Assembly (NCBI GenBank): GCA_023436745.1
Contig: JAEZHZ010000292.1
Location: 1-14,469, forward strand
DNA: 14,469 nt
Origin: Pseudomonadota bacterium
GTDB lineage: Bacteria > Pseudomonadota > Alphaproteobacteria > Rhizobiales > Devosiaceae
Direction of reading: 5' to 3'
Shown here: piece after piece, positions 1 to 5,907 of the stretch
How the letters are laid out: each line of letters opens with the position of its first letter
How positions within the stretch are numbered: the first letter of the stretch is position 1
The notes under the pieces: generated by a model
What the model saw: the letters and a program-made list of their open reading frames with translations, nothing else
What the model was told of the DNA's origin: nothing
Database searches by the model: none
Translations under genes and position numbers: made by a program

Positions 1-1167
1 AGCCTTCAGGGCCAGGCGTTCTTCGAGAACGCCGGCGGTTCCTACACGGCCCAGCCCGTCCTTGACCGTCTCGAGCGCTACTACCGCGCTACCAAGGTGC
101 AGCCCTATGGCGCCTACCCGGCGTCGAACGAGGCCGGGGAAGCCATGGACCTCGCCTTCGCCCGCATGGCGCAGGCACTGAACGTCACCCCAGACTGGAT
201 CCAGTTCGGCCCCTCGTCCTCCGCGAACACCTATGTCCTTGGCAACGCCTTCGCCGGTTGGCTGAAGCCGGGCGATGCCATCGTCGTCACCGATCAGGAT
301 CATGAGGCCAATGGTGGCGCCTGGCGGCGGCTCGCCCGCATCGGGGTCGAGGTGCGCGAGTGGACGGTCGACCCCGCCACCGGCCGCCTCGCTCTCGCCG
401 GCCTCGACGCCCTGCTCGACGAGCGGGTCCGGCTGGTCGCGGCGCCGCACTGCTCCAACATCGCCGGCGAGATCAATCCGGTCGCGGAGATCACGGCCCG
501 CGCCCATGCTGTCGGTGCAGTCACTGCCATCGACGGCGTCAGCTACACGCCTCACGGCCTTCCGGACCTGGCTGCCCTCGGCGCCGACATCTACTTCTTC
601 TCGACCTACAAGGTGTACGGCCCCCACCAGGGGGTGCTTGCCATCCGCCCCGAGCTGGCGGCCGCCCTGCCCAACCAGGGTCACTTCTTCAACGACGGCA
701 AGCCGCGCTATCGCCTGACACCTGCTGGTCCGGACCATGCCCAGATTGCCGCCGCTGCCGGCGTTGCCGACTATCTCGAATCAGTAGCGGGGCTTGCCCC
801 TGCCGATACGCCCGGCGCCAACCCGTTCCGCCGCGCCAACGCCGCCATGCGGGCACAGGAGGTCGCGCTCGCGACGCCCCTGCTCGATTATCTTCGCCGC
901 CGCAATGACATCCGCCTGATCGGCCCGGACGACCCGGAGTCGCGTGCCCCACCCATCGCCATCGCCCACCGCGACACCGGCGCGGAGGTGGCGCGGCGCC
1001 TCGCCCGCCACGGCATCATGGCGGGCGGCGGTCACTTCTATGCCTGGCGCCTGCTGGAAGCCGCCGGCATCGACCCCAACCACGGCGTCCTCCGGCTCTC
1101 CTTCGTCCACTACACCACGCCGGAAGAGATCCAGCAGCTCATCGCCGCCCTTGACGCCGAACTGTAG
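1..1167 (+). CDS. Cysteine desulfurase-like class V aminotransferase (5' end missing)
   Basis: A PLP-dependent fold-type I enzyme of the class V aminotransferase / cysteine desulfurase superfamily. The reading frame is open from base 1 (FFENAGGSY near the start), so the gene begins upstream. By comparison with the family only about 10-20 residues are missing. The GTG at 97 is internal, not the start. Numbering from base 1, visible active-site features are H101 (DHEANGG, stacks on PLP), D178 (AIDGVSY, binds the pyridine nitrogen) and K204 (STYKVYG, Schiff-base lysine). The pattern resembles the 'cysteine desulfurase family protein, VC1184-like' group. I see no cysteine in the C-terminal region where IscS/SufS carry their catalytic loop cysteine, so true desulfurase activity is doubtful and the substrate is unknown. 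It ends 97 bp before the EamA transporter on the same strand, so co-transcription is possible. Confidence 0.88.
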   Translation, partial: SLQGQAFFENAGGSYTAQPVLDRLERYYRATKVQPYGAYPASNEAGEAMDLAFARMAQALNVTPDWIQFGPSSSANTYVLGNAFAGWLKPGDAIVVTDQDHEANGGAWRRLARIGVEVREWTVDPATGRLALAGLDALLDERVRLVAAPHCSNIAGEINPVAEITARAHAVGAVTAIDGVSYTPHGLPDLAALGADIYFFSTYKVYGPHQGVLAIRPELAAALPNQGHFFNDGKPRYRLTPAGPDHAQIAAAAGVADYLESVAGLAPADTPGANPFRRANAAMRAQEVALATPLLDYLRRRNDIRLIGPDDPESRAPPIAIAHRDTGAEVARRLARHGIMAGGGHFYAWRLLEAAGIDPNHGVLRLSFVHYTTPEEIQQLIAALDAEL

Positions 1168-1264
1168 CTCACCGCCTCGAAGCGAGTGCTCCGGCGCCCA
1201 CGGGCCGGTTCGGAGCGTTGTTCCACCACCATCGCCGCTGAGCCGGACAACCAGCAGGACCCCC

Positions 1265-2170
1265 ATGCCCCGCTCCCTTGCCACCATGCTCCTGATCATC
1301 TGCACCGCGCTGTGGGGCTTCGCCTTCATCGCCCAGAAGAGCGCGATGGACAGCATGGGTCCGCTGACCTTCGCGGGGGTCCGCTACCTGCTCGGCGGAC
1401 TGCTGGTTCTGCCGCTGGCGCTCGTTGAATACCGCCGCCGCCGGCGCGACCTTGGCCGTGCGGACCTGTGGACCATCGCGGCCATGTGCCTCGCCTTCTT
1501 CGGCGGCTCATGGTTGCAGCAGGTCGGCCTTGCGACCACCACCGTCACCAACGGCGGTTTTCTCACCGGGCTCTACGTGTTCTTCGTGCCGGTGGTGGGC
1601 TGGCTGCTGTTCCGCGCCCTGCCCCACCCGGCGGTCTGGCTCGCTGTGCCCGCCGCGCTGGTCGGCATCTACCTGCTCAATGGCGGCCAGCTGCAGACCT
1701 TCACCATCGGCGACATCATGATCATCGGCAGCGCCGTGTTCTGGGGCGTCCACGTCACCTTGCTCGGTCACCTCGCCCGCAACACCGGCCTGCCGATCAC
1801 GGTGTCCGCGGCAAGCTTCCTCGTCGCCGGCATCCTTGCCTCCGCGATCGCCCTGCCCACCGAGGCTCCCACTCTCGCCGGCATCAGCGCCGGCTGGCTG
1901 GAGATCGCCTATGCGGGCGTCCTCTCCACGGCCGTGGGCTTCACGCTGCAGGCGATCGGCCAGCAGTATGTGCCCCCGGCAAACGCAGCGATCATCCTCT
2001 CGGCGGAGGCGCTCTTCGCCGCCCTCGGTGGCGCCCTGCTGCTGGGCGAGCGCCTCACTCTCATCGGTTACTTCGGCGCCGCGCTGATCTTCATCGCCAT
2101 CGTCACGGCCGAGGGCCTTCCCCCGCTGCTCGAGCGCCGGCGCCAGCACGCGGCGCGGGCGACGAACTGA
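1265..2170 (+). CDS. EamA/DMT-family inner-membrane transporter
   Basis: 301 residues, very hydrophobic, with about ten predicted membrane segments in two homologous halves (roughly residues 5-140 and 150-290). This is the usual length and layout of EamA (RhaT/YdcZ-like) drug/metabolite transporters. The N-terminal CTALWGFAFIAQK and the C-terminal ILSAEALFAALGGALLLGE match the two conserved EamA signatures. The frame stays open far upstream, but ATG 1265 has a weak AGGA-like ribosome site just before it and leads straight into the first membrane helix; ATG 1286 is the alternative. The C-terminal tail is short and arginine-rich (cytoplasmic, positive-inside). The substrate cannot be read from sequence; relatives export amino acids or other small metabolites. 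It converges on the DUF2147 gene with 12 bp between stop codons. Confidence 0.9.
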   Translation: MPRSLATMLLIICTALWGFAFIAQKSAMDSMGPLTFAGVRYLLGGLLVLPLALVEYRRRRRDLGRADLWTIAAMCLAFFGGSWLQQVGLATTTVTNGGFLTGLYVFFVPVVGWLLFRALPHPAVWLAVPAALVGIYLLNGGQLQTFTIGDIMIIGSAVFWGVHVTLLGHLARNTGLPITVSAASFLVAGILASAIALPTEAPTLAGISAGWLEIAYAGVLSTAVGFTLQAIGQQYVPPANAAIILSAEALFAALGGALLLGERLTLIGYFGAALIFIAIVTAEGLPPLLERRRQHAARATN

Positions 2171-2185
2171 CGCTTCGCTGCGTCA
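2168..2185. terminator. Small dyad spanning two convergent stop codons
   Basis: TGACGC (2168-2173) and GCGTCA (2180-2185) form a perfect 6-bp inverted repeat with a 6-base loop. The repeat contains the TGA stop of the EamA gene and the TGA stop of the opposing DUF2147 gene. It could act as a short bidirectional terminator, but no T-run follows on either strand, so this is a weak call. Confidence 0.3.
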
Positions 2186-2572
2186 CTCCGCGTAGCGGTA
2201 CATCTGGTAGGTCTTGCACAACACCATCAGCACGCAGCCCTTCAGCGTGATCTGGTCCTCGCTGACCTGGGTAATCGTCCCCTCGGCACGATTGCCATAG
2301 AGGTTCAGCGTCCCCTTCCAGCGGTTGGGGCCGATCTGCGGTGCATGGTCGATCACCAAGGTGTTCATGTAGGGCAGGTTTTCGGCATTGTCCGCGCCAT
2401 TGCCCAGCCAGATCAGTTCGCCGCAAAGCTGCGTGCCGTCCCCGCACAGGGTCACGTTGTAACGGGAGTCGCGCATCTCGATTTCCCACACGCCCACCGG
2501 CGAGGCCGCGGCCGGCGCCACGGCACTCACACCCAGAACCAGCGCCAGCGCCATCCGCACGAGAGTTTTCAT
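2183..2572 (-). CDS. DUF2147-family secreted protein
   Basis: 129 residues. A signal peptide covers about residues 1-23 (MKTLVRMALALVLGV..., cleavage after AAA or AAAS), then one DUF2147 domain fills the rest. Family hallmarks are the opening GVWEIEMRDSRYNVTLC, the LCGELIWLGN box and the C-terminal KGCVLMVLCKTYQMYRY. DUF2147 proteins are small periplasmic or secreted beta-rich proteins of unknown biochemical role. The start is fixed by a strong GGAGGT ribosome site a few bases upstream; the frame is open much further upstream but that part is only the antisense of tdk and yciA. It is divergent from tdk across about 150 bp. A paired GTTCAG direct repeat (2615-2632) sits 43 bp ahead of its start, which suggests response-regulator control. 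Confidence 0.88.
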   Translation of the reverse strand: MKTLVRMALALVLGVSAVAPAAASPVGVWEIEMRDSRYNVTLCGDGTQLCGELIWLGNGADNAENLPYMNTLVIDHAPQIGPNRWKGTLNLYGNRAEGTITQVSEDQITLKGCVLMVLCKTYQMYRYAE

Positions 2573-2614
2573 CGAGACCTCCAGAATACCTGTCTGCACT
2601 GTGTCGGCTCCAAG

Positions 2615-2632
2615 CTGAACTGCGGCTGAACG
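2615..2632 (-). promoter_or_regulatory. Candidate response-regulator operator upstream of DUF2147
   Basis: On the minus strand CGTTCAG (2632-2626) and AGTTCAG (2621-2615) are 7-bp direct repeats separated by 4 bp, followed by CTT. Seven-plus-four spacing (11 bp, one helical turn) is the layout of PhoB/OmpR-type operators. The same repeat, also followed by CTT and in the same orientation relative to its gene, occurs upstream of the SH3b/crystallin gene at 3747-3764. The regulator is not identified. Confidence 0.5.
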
Positions 2633-2725
2633 GTTCCGATCCGGCTCTTTCTTGTGGAGCATCGCCTTTCCCGCTCGCACCCGCAGCGGCTCTCCGCCAC
2701 AACGGGCACAACGACGGAGCCGACG

Positions 2726-3319
2726 GTGGCCAAGCTCTATTTTTCCTACGCGGCAATGAACGCGGGCAAGTCCACGCTCCTGCTTCAGGCTGCCTACAAC
2801 TACCGCGAACGCGGCATGCGGCCGCTGCTGTACACGTCCTCGCTCTATGTGGACGATGGCGTGGGCCTGATCACCTCCCGGATCGGCATTTCCGAGCCGG
2901 CAGAACTCTACGGCGGTGAAACCGACCTCTACATCTCCGTCCGGGCTCATCTCGATGAGGCCAAGGTCGATTGCGTCTTCGTCGACGAGGCCCAGTTTCT
3001 CACCCCCGATCAGGTCTGGCAGCTCGCCCGCGTCGCCGACCGGCTCAACGTGCCGGTCATGTGCTTCGGGCTGCGCACCGACTTCCTGGGGCAGCTGTTT
3101 CCCGGCTCGCGGGAGTTGCTCGCCATCGCCGACTCGCTGCGCGAAATTCGCACCATCTGCGAGTGCGGCGCCAAGGCCACCATGGTGGTCCGCCAGGATA
3201 GCGACGGACGCGTCCTCACCGAAGGTGATCAGGTCGCGATCGAAAAATCTGTCTATATCTCCCTCTGCCGCAGGCATTGGGAAGAAGCGGTGGGCCGCTG
3301 GCCCGTGAAGGGACCCTGA
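2726..3319 (+). CDS. tdk: Thymidine kinase, type II
   Basis: 197 residues. It phosphorylates thymidine (and deoxyuridine) to the monophosphate using ATP, the cytosolic pyrimidine salvage step. It begins VAKLYFSYAAMNAGKST, closely resembling E. coli Tdk. Visible features are the P-loop at residues 9-17 (K15, S16), the Walker B/catalytic FVDEAQF with E88, the GLRTDF segment, and the zinc site made of ICECG (two Cys) and SLCRRH (Cys and His), as in E. coli. The start is GTG 2726: a GGAG at 2716-2719 sits 6 bases upstream and the N-terminus then matches the family. The ATG at 2654 would add 24 residues unlike the family. It is followed after 3 bases by yciA, so the two form an operon. Confidence 0.95.
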   Translation: MAKLYFSYAAMNAGKSTLLLQAAYNYRERGMRPLLYTSSLYVDDGVGLITSRIGISEPAELYGGETDLYISVRAHLDEAKVDCVFVDEAQFLTPDQVWQLARVADRLNVPVMCFGLRTDFLGQLFPGSRELLAIADSLREIRTICECGAKATMVVRQDSDGRVLTEGDQVAIEKSVYISLCRRHWEEAVGRWPVKGP

Positions 3320-3322
3320 ACC

Positions 3323-3712
3323 ATGGACACTTCCTCGACTGAACCCACCGGCACGCTGACCATCCGCACCCTGGCCATGCCCGCCGACACCAACCCTGCC
3401 GGCGACATCTTCGGCGGCTGGGTAATGAGCCAGATGGATATCGCCGGTGCCATCGCCGCCGTTGAGCGCGTCAAGGGCCGCGTCGCGACCGTAGCCGTCG
3501 AAGCAATGACCTTCATCGCCCCCGTCAAGGTCGGCGACGTCCTCTGCGTCTACACGGACATCGAGCGGATCGGCACCACCTCGATCATCATCGCCATCGA
3601 GGCCTGGGTGCGGCGCGGCCGGCTCGATGATCGCGTCAAGGTCACCGAGGCGCGCTTCGTCTACGTCGCCCTTGATGACGAGGGCACCAAGCGAGCAATC
3701 CACTCCGCCTGA
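3323..3712 (+). CDS. yciA: YciA-type acyl-CoA thioesterase (hotdog fold)
   Basis: 129 residues. A cytosolic hotdog-fold thioesterase that hydrolyses a broad range of acyl-CoAs. The N-terminal block TLAMPADTN-x2-GDIFGGW followed by MSQMDI is nearly the same as in E. coli and Haemophilus YciA. D39 corresponds to the catalytic Asp44 of the Haemophilus enzyme. VAVEAMTFIAPVKVGD and the EARFVYVALD strand complete the domain, and the length is normal. The ribosome site AAGGGA (3308-3313) lies inside the end of tdk and the gap to tdk is 3 bases, so translation probably follows tdk. There is no obvious metabolic link between the two enzymes. No convincing terminator follows within 100 bases. Confidence 0.95.
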   Translation: MDTSSTEPTGTLTIRTLAMPADTNPAGDIFGGWVMSQMDIAGAIAAVERVKGRVATVAVEAMTFIAPVKVGDVLCVYTDIERIGTTSIIIAIEAWVRRGRLDDRVKVTEARFVYVALDDEGTKRAIHSA

Positions 3713-3735
3713 GTGCCCTCCGCACCGCCAGCACA

Positions 3736-3764
3736 CTGTCAGCTGTCGTTCAGGTGCCGTTCAG
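3736..3764 (+). promoter_or_regulatory. Triple 11-bp direct repeat, candidate OmpR/PhoB-type operator
   Basis: Three 7-bp units start exactly 11 bp apart: CTGTCAG at 3736, CGTTCAG at 3747 and CGTTCAG at 3758, with 4-bp spacers. Tandem direct repeats at one-turn spacing are typical of winged-helix response regulators of the OmpR/PhoB family. The last two units match the pair upstream of the DUF2147 gene. The array is 184 bp before the start of the SH3b/crystallin gene and 73 bp before its candidate EcfG promoter. Confidence 0.5.
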
Positions 3765-3836
3765 CTTCGGGATGGCACCTCATCCCAAGGAACCACCTGT
3801 CGACAATGACTTGTGTGTTGCTCCGGCCCCCGGTCC

Positions 3837-3862
3837 GGAACCCTTTTTCTGATCTCCCCGTT
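3837..3862 (+). promoter_or_regulatory. EcfG-type (general stress sigma) promoter of SH3b/crystallin gene 1
   Basis: GGAAC (3837-3841), a 17-base spacer containing a T-run, and CGTT (3859-3862; the next base is also T). This matches the alphaproteobacterial EcfG consensus GGAAC-N16/17-CGTT. Transcription would begin near 3870, giving a leader of about 78 bases to the ATG at 3948. Confidence 0.6.
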
Positions 3863-3947
3863 TGAGGGACAACTCGAAAACAATGGCTGTCGGTCGAACA
3901 GCGTCGCCTCGATAACCGGGGCCGCCCGCCAGCCCAAGGAGCGCAAG

Positions 3948-4637
3948 ATGAACCGCCACACCCGCAAGATGTTGCTCAATCTCGCTACCGCGACTGCGGT
4001 CGCAGCCACTGCCGTTGTCGTCTTCCTGCCCGCTGCTCAGGCCGCCCCGGGAACCGTCACCAGCAACGTCAATGTGCGCTCCGGTCCGGGCACGCAGTAC
4101 CAGGTGGTCGACACGGTCCGCCGCGGCGCGCAGGTGGATGTGCAGCAGTGCCAGGGCTCGTGGTGCTACATCGTGAAGCCCGGTGCAGACGGCTGGGTTT
4201 CCGCCAACTACCTCAACGCTGGTGGTGCCCCGGTGAACCCGTCGCAGCCCGGGCTCTCCTTCGGCGTACAGGTGCCGGGCGGCCCCTCGATCAACTTCGG
4301 CATCGGCCAGCAGCCGCAGCAGCCGCCCCAGCCGCCGCGTCCGGGTCCGCGCCCTGGCCCTGGTCCGGGCCCGGGTCCTGGTCCGATCCCGACCTTTGGG
4401 GAAGTCTGCTTCTATGACCGCACCAGCTTCCGCGGCGCCAGCTTCTGCATGCAGCCCGGCGAGAGCATCCGCAATCTCGGCGCCTGGAGCGACCGTATTT
4501 CCTCCATCGACAACAGCAATGGCCTGTCGGTGCAGGTCTGCTCGGAAACCAACTTCCGCAACTGCCGCACCTACACCACCGGCGCCCGCAATCTCGGCGA
4601 TTTCGACGACTACATCGCCTCGATCCGGGTGCGCTGA
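3948..4637 (+). CDS. Secreted SH3b plus beta/gamma-crystallin-like protein 1
   Basis: 229 residues. Signal peptide about 1-33 (ending AAQA-A); bacterial SH3 domain about 35-89 (VRSGPGTQYQVV ... GWVSANYL) with a CQGSWC pair (C68, C73); a glutamine/proline then Pro-Gly-rich linker about 95-148; C-terminal beta/gamma-crystallin-like domain about 152-229. The crystallin half has the Greek-key start Y-D-R-T-S-F-R-G (156-163) and two ISS/IAS turns (SDRISS 181-186, DDYIAS 220-225), each one residue off the N/D-N/D-x-x-S/T-S calcium motif. Four cysteines (154, 167, 198, 206) suggest disulfides. SH3b domains usually bind cell wall or peptides; the role of this fusion is unknown. The start is ATG 3948 with AAGGAG at 3936-3941. 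A paralog follows. It is monocistronic by its own promoter and strong terminator. Confidence 0.88.
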   Translation: MNRHTRKMLLNLATATAVAATAVVVFLPAAQAAPGTVTSNVNVRSGPGTQYQVVDTVRRGAQVDVQQCQGSWCYIVKPGADGWVSANYLNAGGAPVNPSQPGLSFGVQVPGGPSINFGIGQQPQQPPQPPRPGPRPGPGPGPGPGPIPTFGEVCFYDRTSFRGASFCMQPGESIRNLGAWSDRISSIDNSNGLSVQVCSETNFRNCRTYTTGARNLGDFDDYIASIRVR

Positions 4638-4658
4638 GCCCCGCAACAACCACTCATC

Positions 4659-4684
4659 AAGGCGCCGTACGCGGCGCCTTTTTT
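4659..4684 (+). terminator. Rho-independent terminator after SH3b/crystallin gene 1
   Basis: AAGGCGCCG (4659-4667) and CGGCGCCTT (4672-4680) form a perfect 9-bp stem with a TACG loop, followed by a run of six T (4679-4684). This is a textbook intrinsic terminator. It implies that the next paralog has its own promoter in the 60 bases that follow. Confidence 0.92.
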
Positions 4685-4744
4685 GTACTTTGCGCCATTC
4701 TGTCCGCGCGCTAGTCTTCGCGGGCAACGCTCTGGGGATAACGC

Positions 4745-5317
4745 ATGCTCGCTCTGCGCCGCCTGACTGCCTTGGCCTTTGCACTCGCCGCGATGGTAAC
4801 CACCGCCTTCGCCGCCACTGAAGCCGGAAGCCACGGCTGGAGCACCGCCAACCTGATCCTGCGGGACGGGCCCGGCACCGCCTATGCGATAACGGGCGAG
4901 ATACCGGCCTACAGCGCGATAAAGATCCTGCGCTGCCAGCGGCTGTGGTGCGTGGTCGACGGCCCGGGCGGGCGCGGCTGGACCAGCAAGGATCATGTGT
5001 CCTTCGGCCGGACACCCACCCCCTGGCCGGGCGGCATCAACCCCGACTATGCCTATGGCGAGGCCGGCCAGGTCTGCTTCTATACCGGCAAGAACTACAC
5101 CGGTTACCGGTTCTGCGCGGTCGGCGGCGAGGTCTTTCCGGATCTGGCGCTTCGCGGGCTCGACAATGTCTTCTCCTCGGTGGAGATCATCGGCCGCACT
5201 TCGGTCGCGGCCTGCCGGGACCGGTTCTTTCAGAGCTACTGCGAGCGCATTGTCGTCTCCCAGCCGGTGCTGGACCAGTACCTGGTGCGCAACCTCTCCT
5301 CCGTCCGCGTCTACTGA
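4745..5317 (+). CDS. Secreted SH3b plus beta/gamma-crystallin-like protein 2 (paralog)
   Basis: 190 residues with the same plan as its upstream neighbour but a shorter linker. Signal peptide about 1-24 (ending AFA-A), SH3b domain about 31-86 (LRDGPGTAYAI ... GWTSKDHV) with the same C-x3-WC pair (C64, C69), short Pro/Trp/Gly linker about 88-106, and crystallin-like domain about 108-190. The Greek-key start Y-T-G-K-N-Y-T-G (113-120) fits the family. DNVFSS (140-145) is an exact N/D-N/D-x-x-S/T-S calcium motif, while the second motif (VRNLSS) is not. Cysteines 111, 124, 157 and 166 line up with the four in the paralog. ATG 4745 follows GGGG at 4734-4737. No EcfG-type promoter or GTTCAG repeat is seen upstream, so it may be regulated differently. 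Function unknown. Confidence 0.85.
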   Translation: MLALRRLTALAFALAAMVTTAFAATEAGSHGWSTANLILRDGPGTAYAITGEIPAYSAIKILRCQRLWCVVDGPGGRGWTSKDHVSFGRTPTPWPGGINPDYAYGEAGQVCFYTGKNYTGYRFCAVGGEVFPDLALRGLDNVFSSVEIIGRTSVAACRDRFFQSYCERIVVSQPVLDQYLVRNLSSVRVY

Positions 5318-5347
5318 CGCCGTTCCCGGGCTTCGTACGAAAGATGC

Positions 5348-5373
5348 GAGCGCCGCCCTTGCGGGCGGCGCTC
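5348..5373. terminator. Strong hairpin between convergent genes
   Basis: GAGCGCCGCCC (5348-5358) and GGGCGGCGCTC (5363-5373) form a perfect 11-bp stem with a TTGC loop, 30 bp after the SH3b/crystallin 2 stop and 60 bp before the stop of the opposing small secreted gene. No good T-run follows on either strand, so it may act as a structural or Rho-assisted terminator for both genes. Confidence 0.6.
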
Positions 5374-5433
5374 TGTGGCGGCCTACGGTGTGGGATTGCA
5401 AGTGCCGCCACGTCTCCGGGAGGAGAAGGGCCG

Positions 5434-5907
5434 CTACTCGCCGAAGAGTCTCCTGAGCCGCGGCACCAGCGGCCCGACAGTGGCTGCATCGGCCATCCCC
5501 CGTTCCCGCTCGGCCTTCGCCCCGTCGATGATGGACGCCATGTGATCGCGCATGAACTGCTTCTGGTCCTCCGGCAGGCCCGATGCTTCCAGGCGATCCA
5601 GCGGTTCGGAGAGTTTCGCTTCGAACTCGGCAAGCGGAATGGTGGCTAGATAGGCGCTGGCGACGGCGTCGTACGCCACGATCCAGCTATCCTCAGTGAA
5701 CCCCGCCGCGGGAATACGCTCGCCGTCGAAGGCGTCGTAGTCGAAGAACTCCGGGCCTGAACCGGCCGACATGCGCAACTGCGTGTCCTCGGTCAGCGCC
5801 TCCATGAGGCTGACCACGGATTCTGCGGTGGCATAGTCCAGCGCCACCGCCTGAATGGGAGCCCCCGCCATCATAGCGGCAACCCCGAGGGCTTGCAGGA
5901 ACCGCAT
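5434..5907 (-). CDS. Small secreted protein coupled to the autotransporter, family not recognised
   Basis: 157 residues. A signal peptide covers about 1-22 (MRFLQALGVAAMMAGAPIQA, cleavage near AVA-L). The mature part is acidic and probably helical (SVVSLMEALTEDTQL; EAKLSEPLDRLEASGLPEDQKQFMRDHMASIIDGAK), with a central Phe/Tyr/Asp-rich patch (EFFDYDAFDGE) and a basic C-terminal tail (PRLRRLFGE). I do not recognise a domain. Its ATG shares one base with the TGA stop of the autotransporter gene (TGATG), so it is almost certainly translated by coupling. It is therefore likely to act with that protein, for example as a periplasmic factor aiding secretion, or as part of the same surface function. 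That role is inference from position only. Confidence 0.75.
   Translation of the reverse strand: MRFLQALGVAAMMAGAPIQAVALDYATAESVVSLMEALTEDTQLRMSAGSGPEFFDYDAFDGERIPAAGFTEDSWIVAYDAVASAYLATIPLAEFEAKLSEPLDRLEASGLPEDQKQFMRDHMASIIDGAKAERERGMADAATVGPLVPRLRRLFGE

Noticed and set aside
2614..2637. GGAAC-N19-TT on the minus strand as a stress promoter for DUF2147
   Set aside because: Only the TT of the -10 element matches and the site overlaps the GTTCAG repeat; the evidence is too weak.
2183..3736. A 517-codon open frame on the minus strand extending upstream of DUF2147
   Set aside because: Beyond 2572 it is the antisense of tdk and yciA, which have clear family matches. The strong ribosome site and signal peptide fix the DUF2147 start at 2572.
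3789..3813. A second GGAAC (3789-3793) as an EcfG promoter
   Set aside because: No CGTT or GTT lies at 16-17 bases; the sequence there is CTTGT.
3822..3848. Hairpin TCCGG/CCGGA followed by a T-run, as a terminator after yciA
   Set aside because: The stem is only 5 bp, and the T-run is better explained as the spacer of the GGAAC-N17-CGTT promoter.
3780..5015. A 411-codon open frame on the minus strand
   Set aside because: Antisense to the two SH3b/crystallin genes; its translation is arginine-rich and low complexity with no recognisable domain.
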